From Chitinophagaceae bacterium (GTDB taxonomy: Bacteria; Bacteroidota; Bacteroidia; Chitinophagales; UBA10324): 64,000 nucleotides of DNA. Below are positions 56,649-64,000 of this stretch, one piece after another. The DNA lies in contig JADJAG010000004.1 of the NCBI GenBank assembly GCA_016704325.1, positions 186,001 to 250,000 of the forward strand, written 5' to 3'. Position 1 is the first letter of the stretch; every line of letters starts with the position of its first letter. The position numbers and the translations under genes are program-made. The notes beneath the pieces are model-generated. The model searched no databases, was not told the origin of the DNA, and worked only from the letters and a program-made list of their open reading frames with translations.

Positions 56649-57749
56649 ATGATTTCCAACGGCCATCTTTTGCGATACAGTTGCCAGATACAATTGCCTG
56701 GATTTGGTGTGGAGAAACAACTTCAGTTACAGCAAGCAAGGGTGCTGATTGTGGGAGCCGGTGGCTTAGGTTGTCCCGCTGCGCAGTATCTCGTTGCTGC
56801 CGGTGTGGGCACAATAACCATTGCTGATTTCGATACGGTTTCTATCGGCAATCTTCACAGGCAGATTTTATATTCGCCCGATGATGTGGGTTTGAAGAAG
56901 GCGGAACTGGCCTGTACCAAACTGCAACATCAAAATCCGCAAGTCAAAGTGATTCCATTTACTGAAAAAATTGTTTCGGAGAATGTGATGGGCATCGTAC
57001 AATCGCATGATTTGGTTATTGACGGTACCGATAATTTTGAAACCCGGTATCTGCTGAATGATGCTTGTGTGCTTTCCGGCAAACCGCTGGTCTATGGGGC
57101 CATCTATCAATTCGAAGGACAAGTAGCAGTCTGGAATATGTTACAGGAAGACGGGACCCGTTCTCCCAACTACCGCGATCTATTTCCGGAAGTGAATGCT
57201 GCACTTATTCCAAACTGCGCAGAAGGAGGTGTGATTCCCACATTAGCAGGTATCATCGGTTGCATGCAGGCCAATGAAGCCATCAAACTCATTACACAAA
57301 CCGGAGAACCGTTAGCAGGCAAAATATTATTGCTGGATGCACAGTCGATGCAGAGCAGGATCATCAATACAGGTCCGGTTTCGAAAGTAGTAATCAAAGA
57401 ACTGATATCCAGTATTCAGGTAGCTACACTTCCTCCTGAAGAATTGAAAGAGCATCTTCAAGGTGATTTTTATGAATTAATTGATGTGCGTTCAGCTGAA
57501 GAACGCCTGCAATTTCAGCTTGGTGGTAAACATATCCCGGTTGCTGAGCTTGAAACAAGAATTATGGAAATCAATATTGGCAAACCGGTGGTATTCTATT
57601 GCGCTTCCGGAAAACGCAGTGCGGAGGCCGTAAAGATTTTAAGAAAATATTTGCCGGAAGTCACTGCGTTTTCACTGGCAGGAGGTGTGAAGGCCTGGAT
57701 AGAGGCTTTCGCTGAAACTAAAACAACGGAATCTACTCAGGTGAAATGA
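56649..57749 (+). CDS. moeB: MoeB/ThiF-type adenylyltransferase with rhodanese domain
   Basis: From the ATG at 56649 this has 366 residues. Residues 1-245 are the ThiF/MoeB adenylating domain (RVLIVGAGGLGCPAAQYLVA, LVIDGTDNFETRYLLNDACV, with the active Cys in LIPNCAEGGVIPTLAG). The zinc CxxC pair of many MoeB proteins is absent (SPNYRDLFPE). Residues 275-360 are a rhodanese domain with its catalytic cysteine in VVFYCASGKRS. It activates the C-terminal glycine of MoaD and, through the rhodanese, may supply sulfur. Confidence 0.88.
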   Translation: MISNGHLLRYSCQIQLPGFGVEKQLQLQQARVLIVGAGGLGCPAAQYLVAAGVGTITIADFDTVSIGNLHRQILYSPDDVGLKKAELACTKLQHQNPQVKVIPFTEKIVSENVMGIVQSHDLVIDGTDNFETRYLLNDACVLSGKPLVYGAIYQFEGQVAVWNMLQEDGTRSPNYRDLFPEVNAALIPNCAEGGVIPTLAGIIGCMQANEAIKLITQTGEPLAGKILLLDAQSMQSRIINTGPVSKVVIKELISSIQVATLPPEELKEHLQGDFYELIDVRSAEERLQFQLGGKHIPVAELETRIMEINIGKPVVFYCASGKRSAEAVKILRKYLPEVTAFSLAGGVKAWIEAFAETKTTESTQVK

Positions 57750-57751
57750 AA

Positions 57752-57912
57752 AATAGAACACGAATAACACGGATCATACGGGTTTTTACGGATTTATTTT
57801 TTAATAGATCACTTGCATGAAGTTCTTAAACTATTGGAATCTGTGATTAACATTGAATCATTACTGTATTATCGGTGGTTATCTGTCGAATCCGTATCAT
57901 CCGTGTGCCGTT
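57752..57912. repeat. Inverted repeat between moeB and moaE
   Basis: GAATAACACGGATCATACGG near 57764 is mirrored by CCGTATCATCCGTGTGCCG ending near 57910, with CGGATTTA and ATCCGTAT-type arms between. The element lies between two converging genes, so it may act as a terminator or be a mobile palindrome. No target-site duplication was seen. Confidence 0.6.
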
Positions 57913-57973
57913 TTTCTTTTGCATAGCTGATGATAAATATTACGGATGGGCGGCCACCCACACTTCCCCGTCT

Positions 57974-58357
57974 TCAAATATTTTCTTTTTTCCAGATAGG
58001 AACACTTTTCTTTAGTTCATCAATTGCATAGTGACAGGCAACAAATGCCGCATCACGGTGTGCAGCTCCCACCACAATAATTACCGGAATATCTCCAACC
58101 TGTAAAACGCCGGTGCGGTGATGGATCAGGATTTTATACACTTCAAATTTTTGAAGGACTTCTTCTGCAATTTTTTTCATTTCATCCAATGCCATGCTTT
58201 CATAGGTTTCAAACTCCAGTCGCAGTACTTTCTTTCCTTTCGTATTTTCTCTTACCGTTCCAATGAATGCATCAATACCTCCGCACTTCGGATCCATAGC
58301 CCATTCTATACAGGACAACATATTAAGGGGTTGATCTGTGATTTGAATATTAGTCAT
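57974..58357 (-). CDS. moaE: Molybdopterin synthase catalytic subunit MoaE
   Basis: MoaE, with MoaD, turns cyclic pyranopterin monophosphate into molybdopterin. This 127-residue protein shows DAFIGTVREN and VLRLEFETYESMA, the LIHHRTGVLQVGD strand, the AHRDAAFVACHYAIDELKK helix and the late SVPIWKKE with the conserved lysines. Length is normal. It converges on moeB and lies downstream of moaD on the same strand, separated by a heptad repeat tract. Confidence 0.92.
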   Translation of the reverse strand: MTNIQITDQPLNMLSCIEWAMDPKCGGIDAFIGTVRENTKGKKVLRLEFETYESMALDEMKKIAEEVLQKFEVYKILIHHRTGVLQVGDIPVIIVVGAAHRDAAFVACHYAIDELKKSVPIWKKENI

Positions 58358-58359
58358 TG

Positions 58360-58455
58360 AGTAACGAGTAACGAGTATTGAGTAGTGAGTAGTGAGTGGT
58401 GAGTAGTCTTGAGTCCTGATTCCTGGTTCTGATGTCTTCCGTCATAAGTCTTCCG
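58360..58455. repeat. Degenerate 7-bp repeats between moaD and moaE
   Basis: A tract of imperfect 7-mers (GAGTAACGAGTAACGAGTAT, then GAGTAGTGAGTAGTGAGTGG) separates moaE from moaD. It matches the period of the arrays at 23918, 42510 and 55239. Confidence 0.7.
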
Positions 58456-58463
58456 TCTCCCCA

Positions 58464-58706
58464 CTACCCCCCACTCACCGGCGGTATCACTGCAATCTCA
58501 TCTTTTTCTGATATCAATTCACCCGGTAAAGCATAATGGTTATTGACAGCAATCAGGAAGGAAGACAATTCGTTCAGACGCGGAAATTTTTCTTGCAGGA
58601 ATTTTTGCAATTCATGAACACTACATGCATCATTCACCTCCAGTCTGACAGAGGAACCGCCGAAGATTTCTTTTGCTATCCCGAACGCCAGTATCGTGAG
58701 TTTCAT
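58464..58706 (-). CDS. moaD: Molybdopterin synthase sulfur carrier MoaD
   Basis: MoaD is a small ubiquitin-like protein that carries sulfur as a thiocarboxylate. This 80-residue version has the beta-grasp pattern (LTILAFGIAKEIFGGSSVRL, LQEKFPRLNELSSFLIAVNN) and ends PPVSGG, the diglycine that MoeB adenylates. It pairs with moaE downstream. Length and ending are exactly those of the family. Confidence 0.93.
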   Translation of the reverse strand: MKLTILAFGIAKEIFGGSSVRLEVNDACSVHELQKFLQEKFPRLNELSSFLIAVNNHYALPGELISEKDEIAVIPPVSGG

Positions 58707-58870
58707 TTTCTTTTGCCTGTTCCGATCCCTTGCACGTTGTATTGCTGCGTAAGTTGAATTTTGCCACGAAGTCTCCAGGACACGAAGTTAAGTTTTCGTT
58801 TTACTGCTTTTCAAAATGTCTTAAAGGTTGTAACGGTTAATTTCAAAGCTACAGAAAAGGAGATTTACTT

Positions 58871-59632
58871 TTATTGAAACCAAGGCAGATGTTTCAATAA
58901 GACTTCTATTCCTGCATAAAAAACCAACACCGCAGTGAGCCTTCTAATTACTAGTGCTTTGAATTTTGTGGCACCAATGCGGGAACCAAGTTGTCCTCCA
59001 ATCAACACGGCACCACCTAACAACAATAGCTGATTGTAATTTATTACGTCAGGAAGATTCGACATTTGTCCTGCTAAGCCTGCAATCGAATTCACCAGAA
59101 TGAATACACTGGCTGTGGCTGCGATATGGCGGGCAGTATCCCATTTCAGCAGGTTCAATAGCGGGGAAAGGAAAATACCGCCTCCGATTCCAACCATCCC
59201 GGATAGGAAACCGATGCTTCCTCCAATGCTGCCATCACGCGCCCAATGTGAGTTAGCTGTCTTTTCATATTCTGTCTCTTCCGGTTTTGTCTTAACCCAA
59301 AGCAATACCGCGGCAACAAGCAATGAACTACCGAGTACCAGGAAAAAGTGATCTTCACTGATCTTCATACGGGCACCTAAAAATGCAAGGGGTATGCTGC
59401 AGGCGACAATGGGCAGTATCTTTTTCCACCTGACCTGTTTATTTTTGATGAAGAGCAGTGTTCCGCCGGTCACGACTATGATGTTACAGATCAAAGCAAT
59501 CAGCCTGATTTCTTTGAAAGGCAATGCATACAATGCGAGAATGGCGATGTAACTTGATCCACCGCCGAAACCCACTGAAGCATAAATGAATGCAATGGTG
59601 AAAAAAATCAGCAGTAGTTCAGGATGATCCAT
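58871..59632 (-). CDS. TauE/SafE-family sulfite/sulfonate exporter
   Basis: This 253-residue membrane protein has 7-8 predicted helices of the TauE/SafE family, with the signature FIYASVGFGGGSSYIAILAL near the start and SGMVGIGGGIFLSPLLNLLK in the middle. Related proteins export sulfite or sulfonates. It lies beside the molybdenum-cofactor genes, which fits organisms with sulfite metabolism (sulfite dehydrogenases need this cofactor), but no such enzyme is visible here. Specific substrate is inferred from the family only. Confidence 0.85.
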   Translation of the reverse strand: MDHPELLLIFFTIAFIYASVGFGGGSSYIAILALYALPFKEIRLIALICNIIVVTGGTLLFIKNKQVRWKKILPIVACSIPLAFLGARMKISEDHFFLVLGSSLLVAAVLLWVKTKPEETEYEKTANSHWARDGSIGGSIGFLSGMVGIGGGIFLSPLLNLLKWDTARHIAATASVFILVNSIAGLAGQMSNLPDVINYNQLLLLGGAVLIGGQLGSRIGATKFKALVIRRLTAVLVFYAGIEVLLKHLPWFQ

Positions 59633-59700
59633 CTGTTATTTCTTGCCCGTCATTACAGAACAATAATACATTAATTTGCTTTTACCCTGATAGCCGTTTG

Positions 59701-59868
59701 ATGAACAATTCAATGAATCACCTGAGTGCAATTGTACTTGCCGCCGGCCTTTCAAAAAGAATGGAAAAGGAGAATAAACTGTTGCTGCCCTATCAGAATA
59801 AGGCCATAGTAAGGAAGGTAGTGGAAAATATTCTAGCGGCAGGAATAAATGAAGTATTGGTAAGATAA
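59701..59868 (+). pseudogene. Truncated MocA-like nucleotidyltransferase
   Basis: A 55-codon frame begins MNNSMNHLSAIVLAAGLSKR and continues with KLLLPYQNKAIVRKVVENIL. That is the nucleotide-binding start of MocA/MobA-type transferases (LAAGxSxRM, K-L-L). Intact homologues have about 200 residues; here a stop follows after EVLVR. The DNA after the stop (GACAATTTCGTATGCCCCC) vaguely resembles one end of the family-2 MITEs, so an insertion and loss may have cut the gene. It lies in the molybdenum-cofactor neighbourhood. Confidence 0.75.
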
Positions 59869-59919
59869 TGTCTTGAAATGCGACAATTTCGTATGCCCCC
59901 CTTGCCCGGTTTGATGGAG

Positions 59920-59949
59920 TCATCGGATGACTTCAAAGTCATCCGATGA
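59920..59949. terminator. Hairpin between mocA remnant and ompA
   Basis: TCATCGGATGACTT (59920-59933) pairs with AAGTCATCCGATGA (59936-59949), a perfect 14-bp stem with a very short loop. The T run after it is weak. It may be a bidirectional terminator or a regulator site. Confidence 0.5.
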
Positions 59950-60005
59950 TTTCCTGTTCCCAAGCTTAATCACCTTGTTTGCATGCCGGTGAATAGCTGA
60001 TCATC

Positions 60006-60881
60006 TTATTTCTTAACTCCGGTAGTATCCGATTGAGGTGCTTTATTTATCAACTCCATAAACTGATCAAGTTTTGGCGTGATAATAATTTGTGTGCGCC
60101 TGTTCAGGTTTTTTCCGGCTTCGGTATCATTAGGAGCCATTGGATTATATTCCCCACGTCCTGCTGCTGTAAGACGTTTCGGATCTATTCCATAAGTGGT
60201 CTGTAATTCCTGCACTACGGAAGATCCACGCAACACACTCAGGTCCCAGTTGTTGCGGATGTTGGTTGATGAAATCGGCACATTGTCCGTATTGCCTTCC
60301 ACCAAGACTTCAAAATCATCATAGTCTTTTATGATCTTCGCAATCTTTGTTAATGTTTCGCCTGCTTTTTCAGATATCTCATAGTTGCCGGATTTATAAA
60401 GCATATTGTCAGAAAGAGAAATGTACACCACTCCCTTTAACACCTGCACATTCACATCCTGCATCTCCTCCTTGCTTAAAGACCGGGTAAGATTATTCGT
60501 CAATACCATATTCAGCGAATCGCTCTTATTCTTCGAAGCAATCAAAGCCTGGATATATTTATTGGAAGCATTGATCTCATCAACCAGTTTGGAAACATTC
60601 ACATTGCCCTGGCCTGCCGAAGTAAGGCATTTGTCCAGTGCCGATTGTAAACCTGCCAGGTTAGCGCGCTCAGCTGTTAACTGCTCCTGCAGGCCGGTAA
60701 TCCGGGCATTGGCGGAAGAAAGACTGTTCTGGCAATTGATATTGTCCAGCTCAATGGCTGAATTTTTAGCCTGTAAAGTAGTGTAGTCCGTCTGCAACGA
60801 CTCGTACTTTTTAGTACTCACGCAGCTCACCAGCAGCAAAATCGCTGCAGTGCTGATTATTAATTGAAGTTTAGTTTTCAC
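60006..60881 (-). CDS. OmpA-family lipoprotein with coiled coil
   Basis: This 291-residue protein starts at a GTG (60881). The lipoprotein signal ends LLLVSC (Cys20), and a heptad-rich coiled coil spans about 25-120 (YESLQTDYTTLQAKNSAIEL...). The C-terminal half is an OmpA peptidoglycan-binding domain: VLVEGNTDNVPISSTNIRNN, WDLSVLRGSSVVQEL, RLTAAGRGEYNPMAPN and NRRTQIIITP. It probably links the outer membrane to the cell wall. It is alone on its strand. Confidence 0.9.
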   Translation of the reverse strand: MKTKLQLIISTAAILLLVSCVSTKKYESLQTDYTTLQAKNSAIELDNINCQNSLSSANARITGLQEQLTAERANLAGLQSALDKCLTSAGQGNVNVSKLVDEINASNKYIQALIASKNKSDSLNMVLTNNLTRSLSKEEMQDVNVQVLKGVVYISLSDNMLYKSGNYEISEKAGETLTKIAKIIKDYDDFEVLVEGNTDNVPISSTNIRNNWDLSVLRGSSVVQELQTTYGIDPKRLTAAGRGEYNPMAPNDTEAGKNLNRRTQIIITPKLDQFMELINKAPQSDTTGVKK

Positions 60882-61410
60882 GGTAGTATTTTGTTTTAGA
60901 TTATGAAAGGATTGCTAATTACAAAATTTTGACGAGACTTTTACAAGAAGTTGCTGCAATTGCTGCAAGTTGGGAATGTATGAATTCAACAGTCCGGATG
61001 GAATCTTTGTAGTCCGCAGGCTATAAACTATTCATCAACAACAGGCTAATGTGGTTAGTCCGGATAGTTGAAAATCTAAATACCTTACTAAGGTAAATGA
61101 TGCAGACAATAAGAGATTTTGGAGAGCAGACAATTTGCAGCAGTACGCGAATGTGTTCCGCAAGCTTTTGACGAATGCCGTACCGGCATCACCTATTCAT
61201 TTATGCGGCACAGGTATAAGTTAAGATGACACAGAAGAATATATGGCTATATCCGATCGCTTACGGTTCCTTTAGAATAATTTGTTCTGCCTGAAGAATT
61301 CGATTTCGCTTTTCAATTGCATTTCCAATTGAAGTGGTCGATCACCCTATCCTCCAATAAAAGTATGTTTCTGAAAAGAGCAAACGATTTTCATTCCGGT
61401 AGTCTAAAAA
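60882..61410. other. Intergenic, nothing recognised
   Basis: This 529-base gap between the ompA-like gene and the M56 gene should hold the promoter of the former, which is read leftward. I saw no exact TAnnTTTG box, repeat or small gene in it. Confidence 0.4.
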
Positions 61411-62844
61411 TTAACAGCCCGGAAATCTTACCCGGACAAAACTATTTACCGGTTTGCCATCAATAATTGCAGGTTTCCAGGCCGGACTATTATCAATGAT
61501 GTGATCAATCTGAACATTTGGTTGCGTATCTATTTGGTAGAAGGGATCCCAGAATTTTCGTTGTTCAAAAGCGGATTCAGGAGGCCTGTCGTAGTGTGCA
61601 TCATAAAACACAATTTTTCCTTCTCTGTCAATCACCAGATTTACATCAACCAAATAAACAAGGCTATCCGGAGTATTTTTGCGAAGTGCCCGGAACTCTT
61701 TTATTATAAAATGAGCAAATGCTGTATCGGTATTGCCAAAGGTTGCCGGCAATTCTAAAAAGTCATTTTGGTAAACAGGCTCCTCATTCATACTCTCAAT
61801 GATCTGTGGTTTTACCTTGCTCTGCGCAGGCACCAATTCCGCACGCTGTCTTTGCTTATCGTAAAATAATGTGTCCGATTCCCGCCAGGTAAAAGTATTT
61901 CCTTTGAAAGTCTTTGAATTTCCTTGCAGTGGATATTCTATCTCAGGTGAATTTGTTGCCATCAGAAAAGTGCAACCCAGCAGTACCGGTACCAACAGCA
62001 TGTATTTCCAGCTGCCGGCTTTAAAGCGTTGTGATTTTGTAAGCATATTGATCCTGTTTTTGATGGGGGAAAAATGAAAAGAATGTGTAACGGAAGGAAC
62101 ACCATTTAATAGCGTCTGGCGTAAAAGAAACTGTCCGTAGTTGTACCGATCTTCATTTGATGCCATTGCATCAGCTTCATATTCATGCTGTAACTGCAGC
62201 AGGTAACGATAGCGCCAGATTAATGGGTGAAACCAAAGCACTATGCATGCGAGTTGAAAAATCCATAAGTCCAGCCAGTGTTTCCGGGTGCTGTGAACAG
62301 CCTCATGCCTGATAATATATTCCAATTCCTTCGGATCATGAAATGCAGCATTGGTTAAAAAAATACGGCCCATAAAAGAATAGGGCGAATGAATTTTACC
62401 GGTCGTGATTACTTGATGGCCGTGCATTATTTGTGCAGGATTTCTGCGAATCAATTGTGAGATCTTATACAACTCCAACATGCATTTCATGAATAATATC
62501 AATACGCCAGCTATATAAATAATACCAACCATCTTCATTAAGTCCCAGGCCTGATCAGCCGGTTGCATTACTGAGGTTGTTGCAGGCACTGCATTTTGCT
62601 GCACAGGCAGGGCCGTTTCCGGAAAGGAGCTTTGTGATGCCGCGTAAAAATCTTGTACTGCACTGAGTTCTGGCGGAGCAGTGGAAGGCAAAGGAATCAC
62701 AGGCAGCAGCAACGCAGTAACCATGCTAAGTAGCAGGTACATACGATTTGCGGTGAACTTCGTATTGTTCTTATACAGCATTTCAAAAAGCAGGAGGAAA
62801 AGCGTCCAGGCAATGGTTACTTTCAGCAGATAATCCATGATCAT
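61411..62844 (-). CDS. M56-family BlaR1/MecR1-like membrane metallopeptidase
   Basis: This 477-residue protein has an N-terminal membrane domain (DYLLKVTIAWTLFLLLFEML and more helices to about residue 150). The peptidase motif is HEAVH in YIIRHEAVHSTRKHWLDLW, followed by HEYEADA, the third zinc ligand. A further membrane helix (YMLLVPVLLGCTFLMA) comes next. The C-terminal 170 residues are a periplasmic domain with a TonB-C-like look (DPFYQIDTQPNVQIDHI, VNSFVRVRFPGC). It follows the BlaI repressor gene by 22 bases. It senses a signal outside and cuts the repressor; the signal is unknown. Confidence 0.88.
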   Translation of the reverse strand: MIMDYLLKVTIAWTLFLLLFEMLYKNNTKFTANRMYLLLSMVTALLLPVIPLPSTAPPELSAVQDFYAASQSSFPETALPVQQNAVPATTSVMQPADQAWDLMKMVGIIYIAGVLILFMKCMLELYKISQLIRRNPAQIMHGHQVITTGKIHSPYSFMGRIFLTNAAFHDPKELEYIIRHEAVHSTRKHWLDLWIFQLACIVLWFHPLIWRYRYLLQLQHEYEADAMASNEDRYNYGQFLLRQTLLNGVPSVTHSFHFSPIKNRINMLTKSQRFKAGSWKYMLLVPVLLGCTFLMATNSPEIEYPLQGNSKTFKGNTFTWRESDTLFYDKQRQRAELVPAQSKVKPQIIESMNEEPVYQNDFLELPATFGNTDTAFAHFIIKEFRALRKNTPDSLVYLVDVNLVIDREGKIVFYDAHYDRPPESAFEQRKFWDPFYQIDTQPNVQIDHIIDNSPAWKPAIIDGKPVNSFVRVRFPGC

Positions 62845-62866
62845 GGAGTTTAGAAATGAGTGAATA

Positions 62867-63238
62867 TTATTTGTTCTTTTTCTTCTTAACTGTTTCCAGT
62901 TGCTTCATTAATGCATTGAGCTCATTCAGGTTCAGTTCATTTTCGGTTACCAGAAAAGATACCAGGTGCTTTGGAGAACCATCGAAATAATTGTTGATCC
63001 AGGTTTTGATGCTGCTCCTGGTAAAATCCTGTTTGGCTACAAGCGGGAAATATTCATAGGTCTTGCCATAAGCTTTATGTCCTACAAAACCTTTCCGCTC
63101 TAATATGCGAACCACGGAGGAAACGGTGGTCTGCGGAATGGAAGTGTCTAATGCTTCCACGATGTCGCGCACCAGGCAACGCTCTTTCTGCCAGATGATC
63201 TGCATGATCTGCTCTTCTGCTTTTGTCAGTGACTTCAT
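62867..63238 (-). CDS. BlaI/MecI-family transcription repressor
   Basis: This 123-residue winged-helix repressor begins MKSLTKAEEQIMQIIWQKER, typical of the family. The recognition part is TVSSVVRILERKGFVGHKAY, and the C-terminal helices dimerise. It is co-transcribed with the M56 peptidase that would inactivate it by cleavage. In Bacteroidota such pairs often control cell-envelope or stress genes rather than beta-lactamases. Two palindromes just upstream are candidate operators. Confidence 0.93.
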   Translation of the reverse strand: MKSLTKAEEQIMQIIWQKERCLVRDIVEALDTSIPQTTVSSVVRILERKGFVGHKAYGKTYEYFPLVAKQDFTRSSIKTWINNYFDGSPKHLVSFLVTENELNLNELNALMKQLETVKKKKNK

Positions 63239-63258
63239 AACTGTATTCTTGCTTTTAC

Positions 63259-63274
63259 AACGTAAACATACGTT
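63259..63274. promoter_or_regulatory. Candidate BlaI operator 1
   Basis: AACGTA-AACA-TACGTT is a perfect 6+6 palindrome 21 bases upstream of the blaI-like start. On the minus strand it contains TATGTTTA, close to the -7 box TAnnTTTG, so a bound repressor would block its own promoter. Confidence 0.6.
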
Positions 63275-63278
63275 ATTT

Positions 63279-63293
63279 ACTGAAATATTCAGT
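63279..63293. promoter_or_regulatory. Candidate BlaI operator 2
   Basis: ACTGAA-ATA-TTCAGT is a perfect palindrome centred 19-20 bases (about two helical turns) beyond the first. Two sites spaced like this suit cooperative binding by a small dimeric repressor. Confidence 0.55.
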
Positions 63294-63425
63294 TAAATCT
63301 AAAAATAATTCAGATATTATTAGAAATCCTTCAACTACGGCAGTTTCGCTGTCCGGGAAAGGGGGATCATTTTGTCAAGTTTATACATTACACCGCCGCC
63401 GTGTATTCTAAGGTTCCACCTATGC

Positions 63426-63611
63426 CGTCATTGCGAATCCCGCATTCAACACATTTAAAAATAAAGCTGACTGTTAGTGCGGGATGAAGCAATCCCCAAC
63501 ATGAATCCCTTCTTTGAAAGAACACTAAGCTTGCATCAGGGGATTGCTTCATCACGCCCTTAATGCTTTTTGTTATTTTTAAGAGTGTCTAAGGCGTGAT
63601 TCGCAATGACG
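63426..63611. repeat. Long palindromic intergenic element
   Basis: CGTCATTGCGAATCCCGC at the left end is the inverse of GCGTGATTCGCAATGACG at the right. Inner arms GCGGGATGAAGCAATCCCC and GGGGATTGCTTCATCACGC also pair. The 186-bp element sits between the divergent blaI-like and final genes. It looks like a MITE or large hairpin, but I saw no clear target-site duplication. Confidence 0.7.
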
Positions 63612-63675
63612 CGTTGATTTGAAACTTACTTTTGCCCCATCGAATCAAATGGCTTATTTTTCACGTCAACAATTA

Positions 63676-64000
63676 AATGAAATCCACTCCTCTTTTTTTC
63701 CTGCTTATTGTTTCGGCCTTTACGTGCTTCGGGCAATTTCAGTTTGTTTCACCAAAGCCCGGAGCAAAAAGTCTCCCTGTACAACACAACATCATCATCC
63801 GCCAGGGAAATGTATTGCTGCATGCCGATTCACAATTATTTTCCATCACAGGCATTAAGAGCGGAAAGGTCTCATTCAAGATGATTGTTTGCGACGATAA
63901 AAAGACCCTCAACCTCAATCCTTTGCTTCCCTTTGCCACCAATGATACCATTACGGTGATTGCAGCCGAAGGTGCCGTTACCGTGGAAAACGCAGGAGCC
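63676..64000 (+). CDS. Secreted protein with Ig-like (Big_5-type) start, cut by window edge
   Basis: The frame opens at the ATG at 63676 and runs off the right edge; 108 residues are visible. A signal peptide (MKSTPLFFLLIVSAFTCFGQ) is followed by FVSPKPGAKSLPVQHNIIIR, QGNVLLHADSQLFSITGIKS and NPLLPFATNDTITVIAAEGA. The layout is that of a Big_5-type Ig-like domain that starts many large secreted Bacteroidota proteins, some of them arylsulfotransferases. The catalytic part is outside the window, so no function is assigned. Confidence 0.7.

Noticed and set aside
59868..59920. A MITE copy that cut mocA
   Set aside because: Only one end-like stretch (GACAATTTCGTATGCCCCC) is visible; no second end or target duplication, so it is not called as an element.
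1..64000. tRNA or rRNA genes
   Set aside because: No cloverleaf-like stretch with a GGTTCGA-type arm outside coding genes, and no rRNA sequence, was found on either strand by eye.

Overview
The window reads as chromosomal DNA of an uncultured member of the Bacteroidota, probably near Chitinophagales/Sphingobacteriales. The evidence is a GldH gliding lipoprotein next to RicT and HolB, a PorV/PorQ-type outer-membrane protein, type IX secretion tails on large secreted proteins, Bacteroidota-type promoters (TTTG, 18 bases, TAnnTTTG), and many lipoproteins and SurA-like chaperones. I see no rRNA or tRNA gene and no CRISPR array.

Region 1 (about 1-10.9 kb) is an accessory island and looks AT-richer than the rest. 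It holds a long RHS/YD-repeat protein cut at its 5' end, a tyrosine recombinase missing its N-terminus, and three short RHS core-plus-tip genes. Two tips are related metzincin-like metalloproteases, each followed by a different lipoprotein gene. The third tip is of unknown fold, is followed by a DUF1493-like gene, and sits in frame behind the first half of a Fic toxin whose VbhA-type antitoxin is intact. An OLD-like ATPase with a small TOPRIM-like partner closes the island. This resembles a store of polymorphic-toxin tips being shuffled next to toxin-antitoxin and defence genes.

Region 2 (11-46 kb) is mostly housekeeping: PorV-like protein, gldH-ricT-holB, glutathione peroxidase, a pterin synthase homologue, a type IX-secreted sulfatase, a serine hydrolase, a MoxR/SurA-like outer-membrane biogenesis cluster, rlmD, pssA, purS, an M28 peptidase, rsmI, lnt, suhB, cysH, a DedA protein and fumC. 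Between 29 and 39.3 kb five reading frames carry six one-base frameshifts, nearly all at homopolymers. They fall in genes such as pssA and lnt that should be needed, so sequence error is the first explanation to test.

Region 3 (46-52 kb) has an HPt protein, an IscA-like protein, the methylmalonyl-CoA mutase large subunit and dnaA. Region 4 (52-60 kb) is a molybdenum-cofactor cluster (moaA, moeA, mobA, moeB, moaE, moaD) with a UPF0175/DUF3368 toxin-antitoxin pair inside, a TauE/SafE exporter and a 55-residue mocA stump; no moaC is present. Region 5 (60-64 kb) has an OmpA lipoprotein, a BlaR1/BlaI-type pair with candidate operators, and the start of a secreted protein.

Intergenic DNA is rich in repeats. 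Two families of small non-coding elements share the same terminal inverted repeat (GGGTGTAYGAC...). Four insertions are bounded by perfect 8-bp target-site duplications, so the families look like MITEs moved by one unseen transposase. Separate 7-bp-period repeats recur at several sites.
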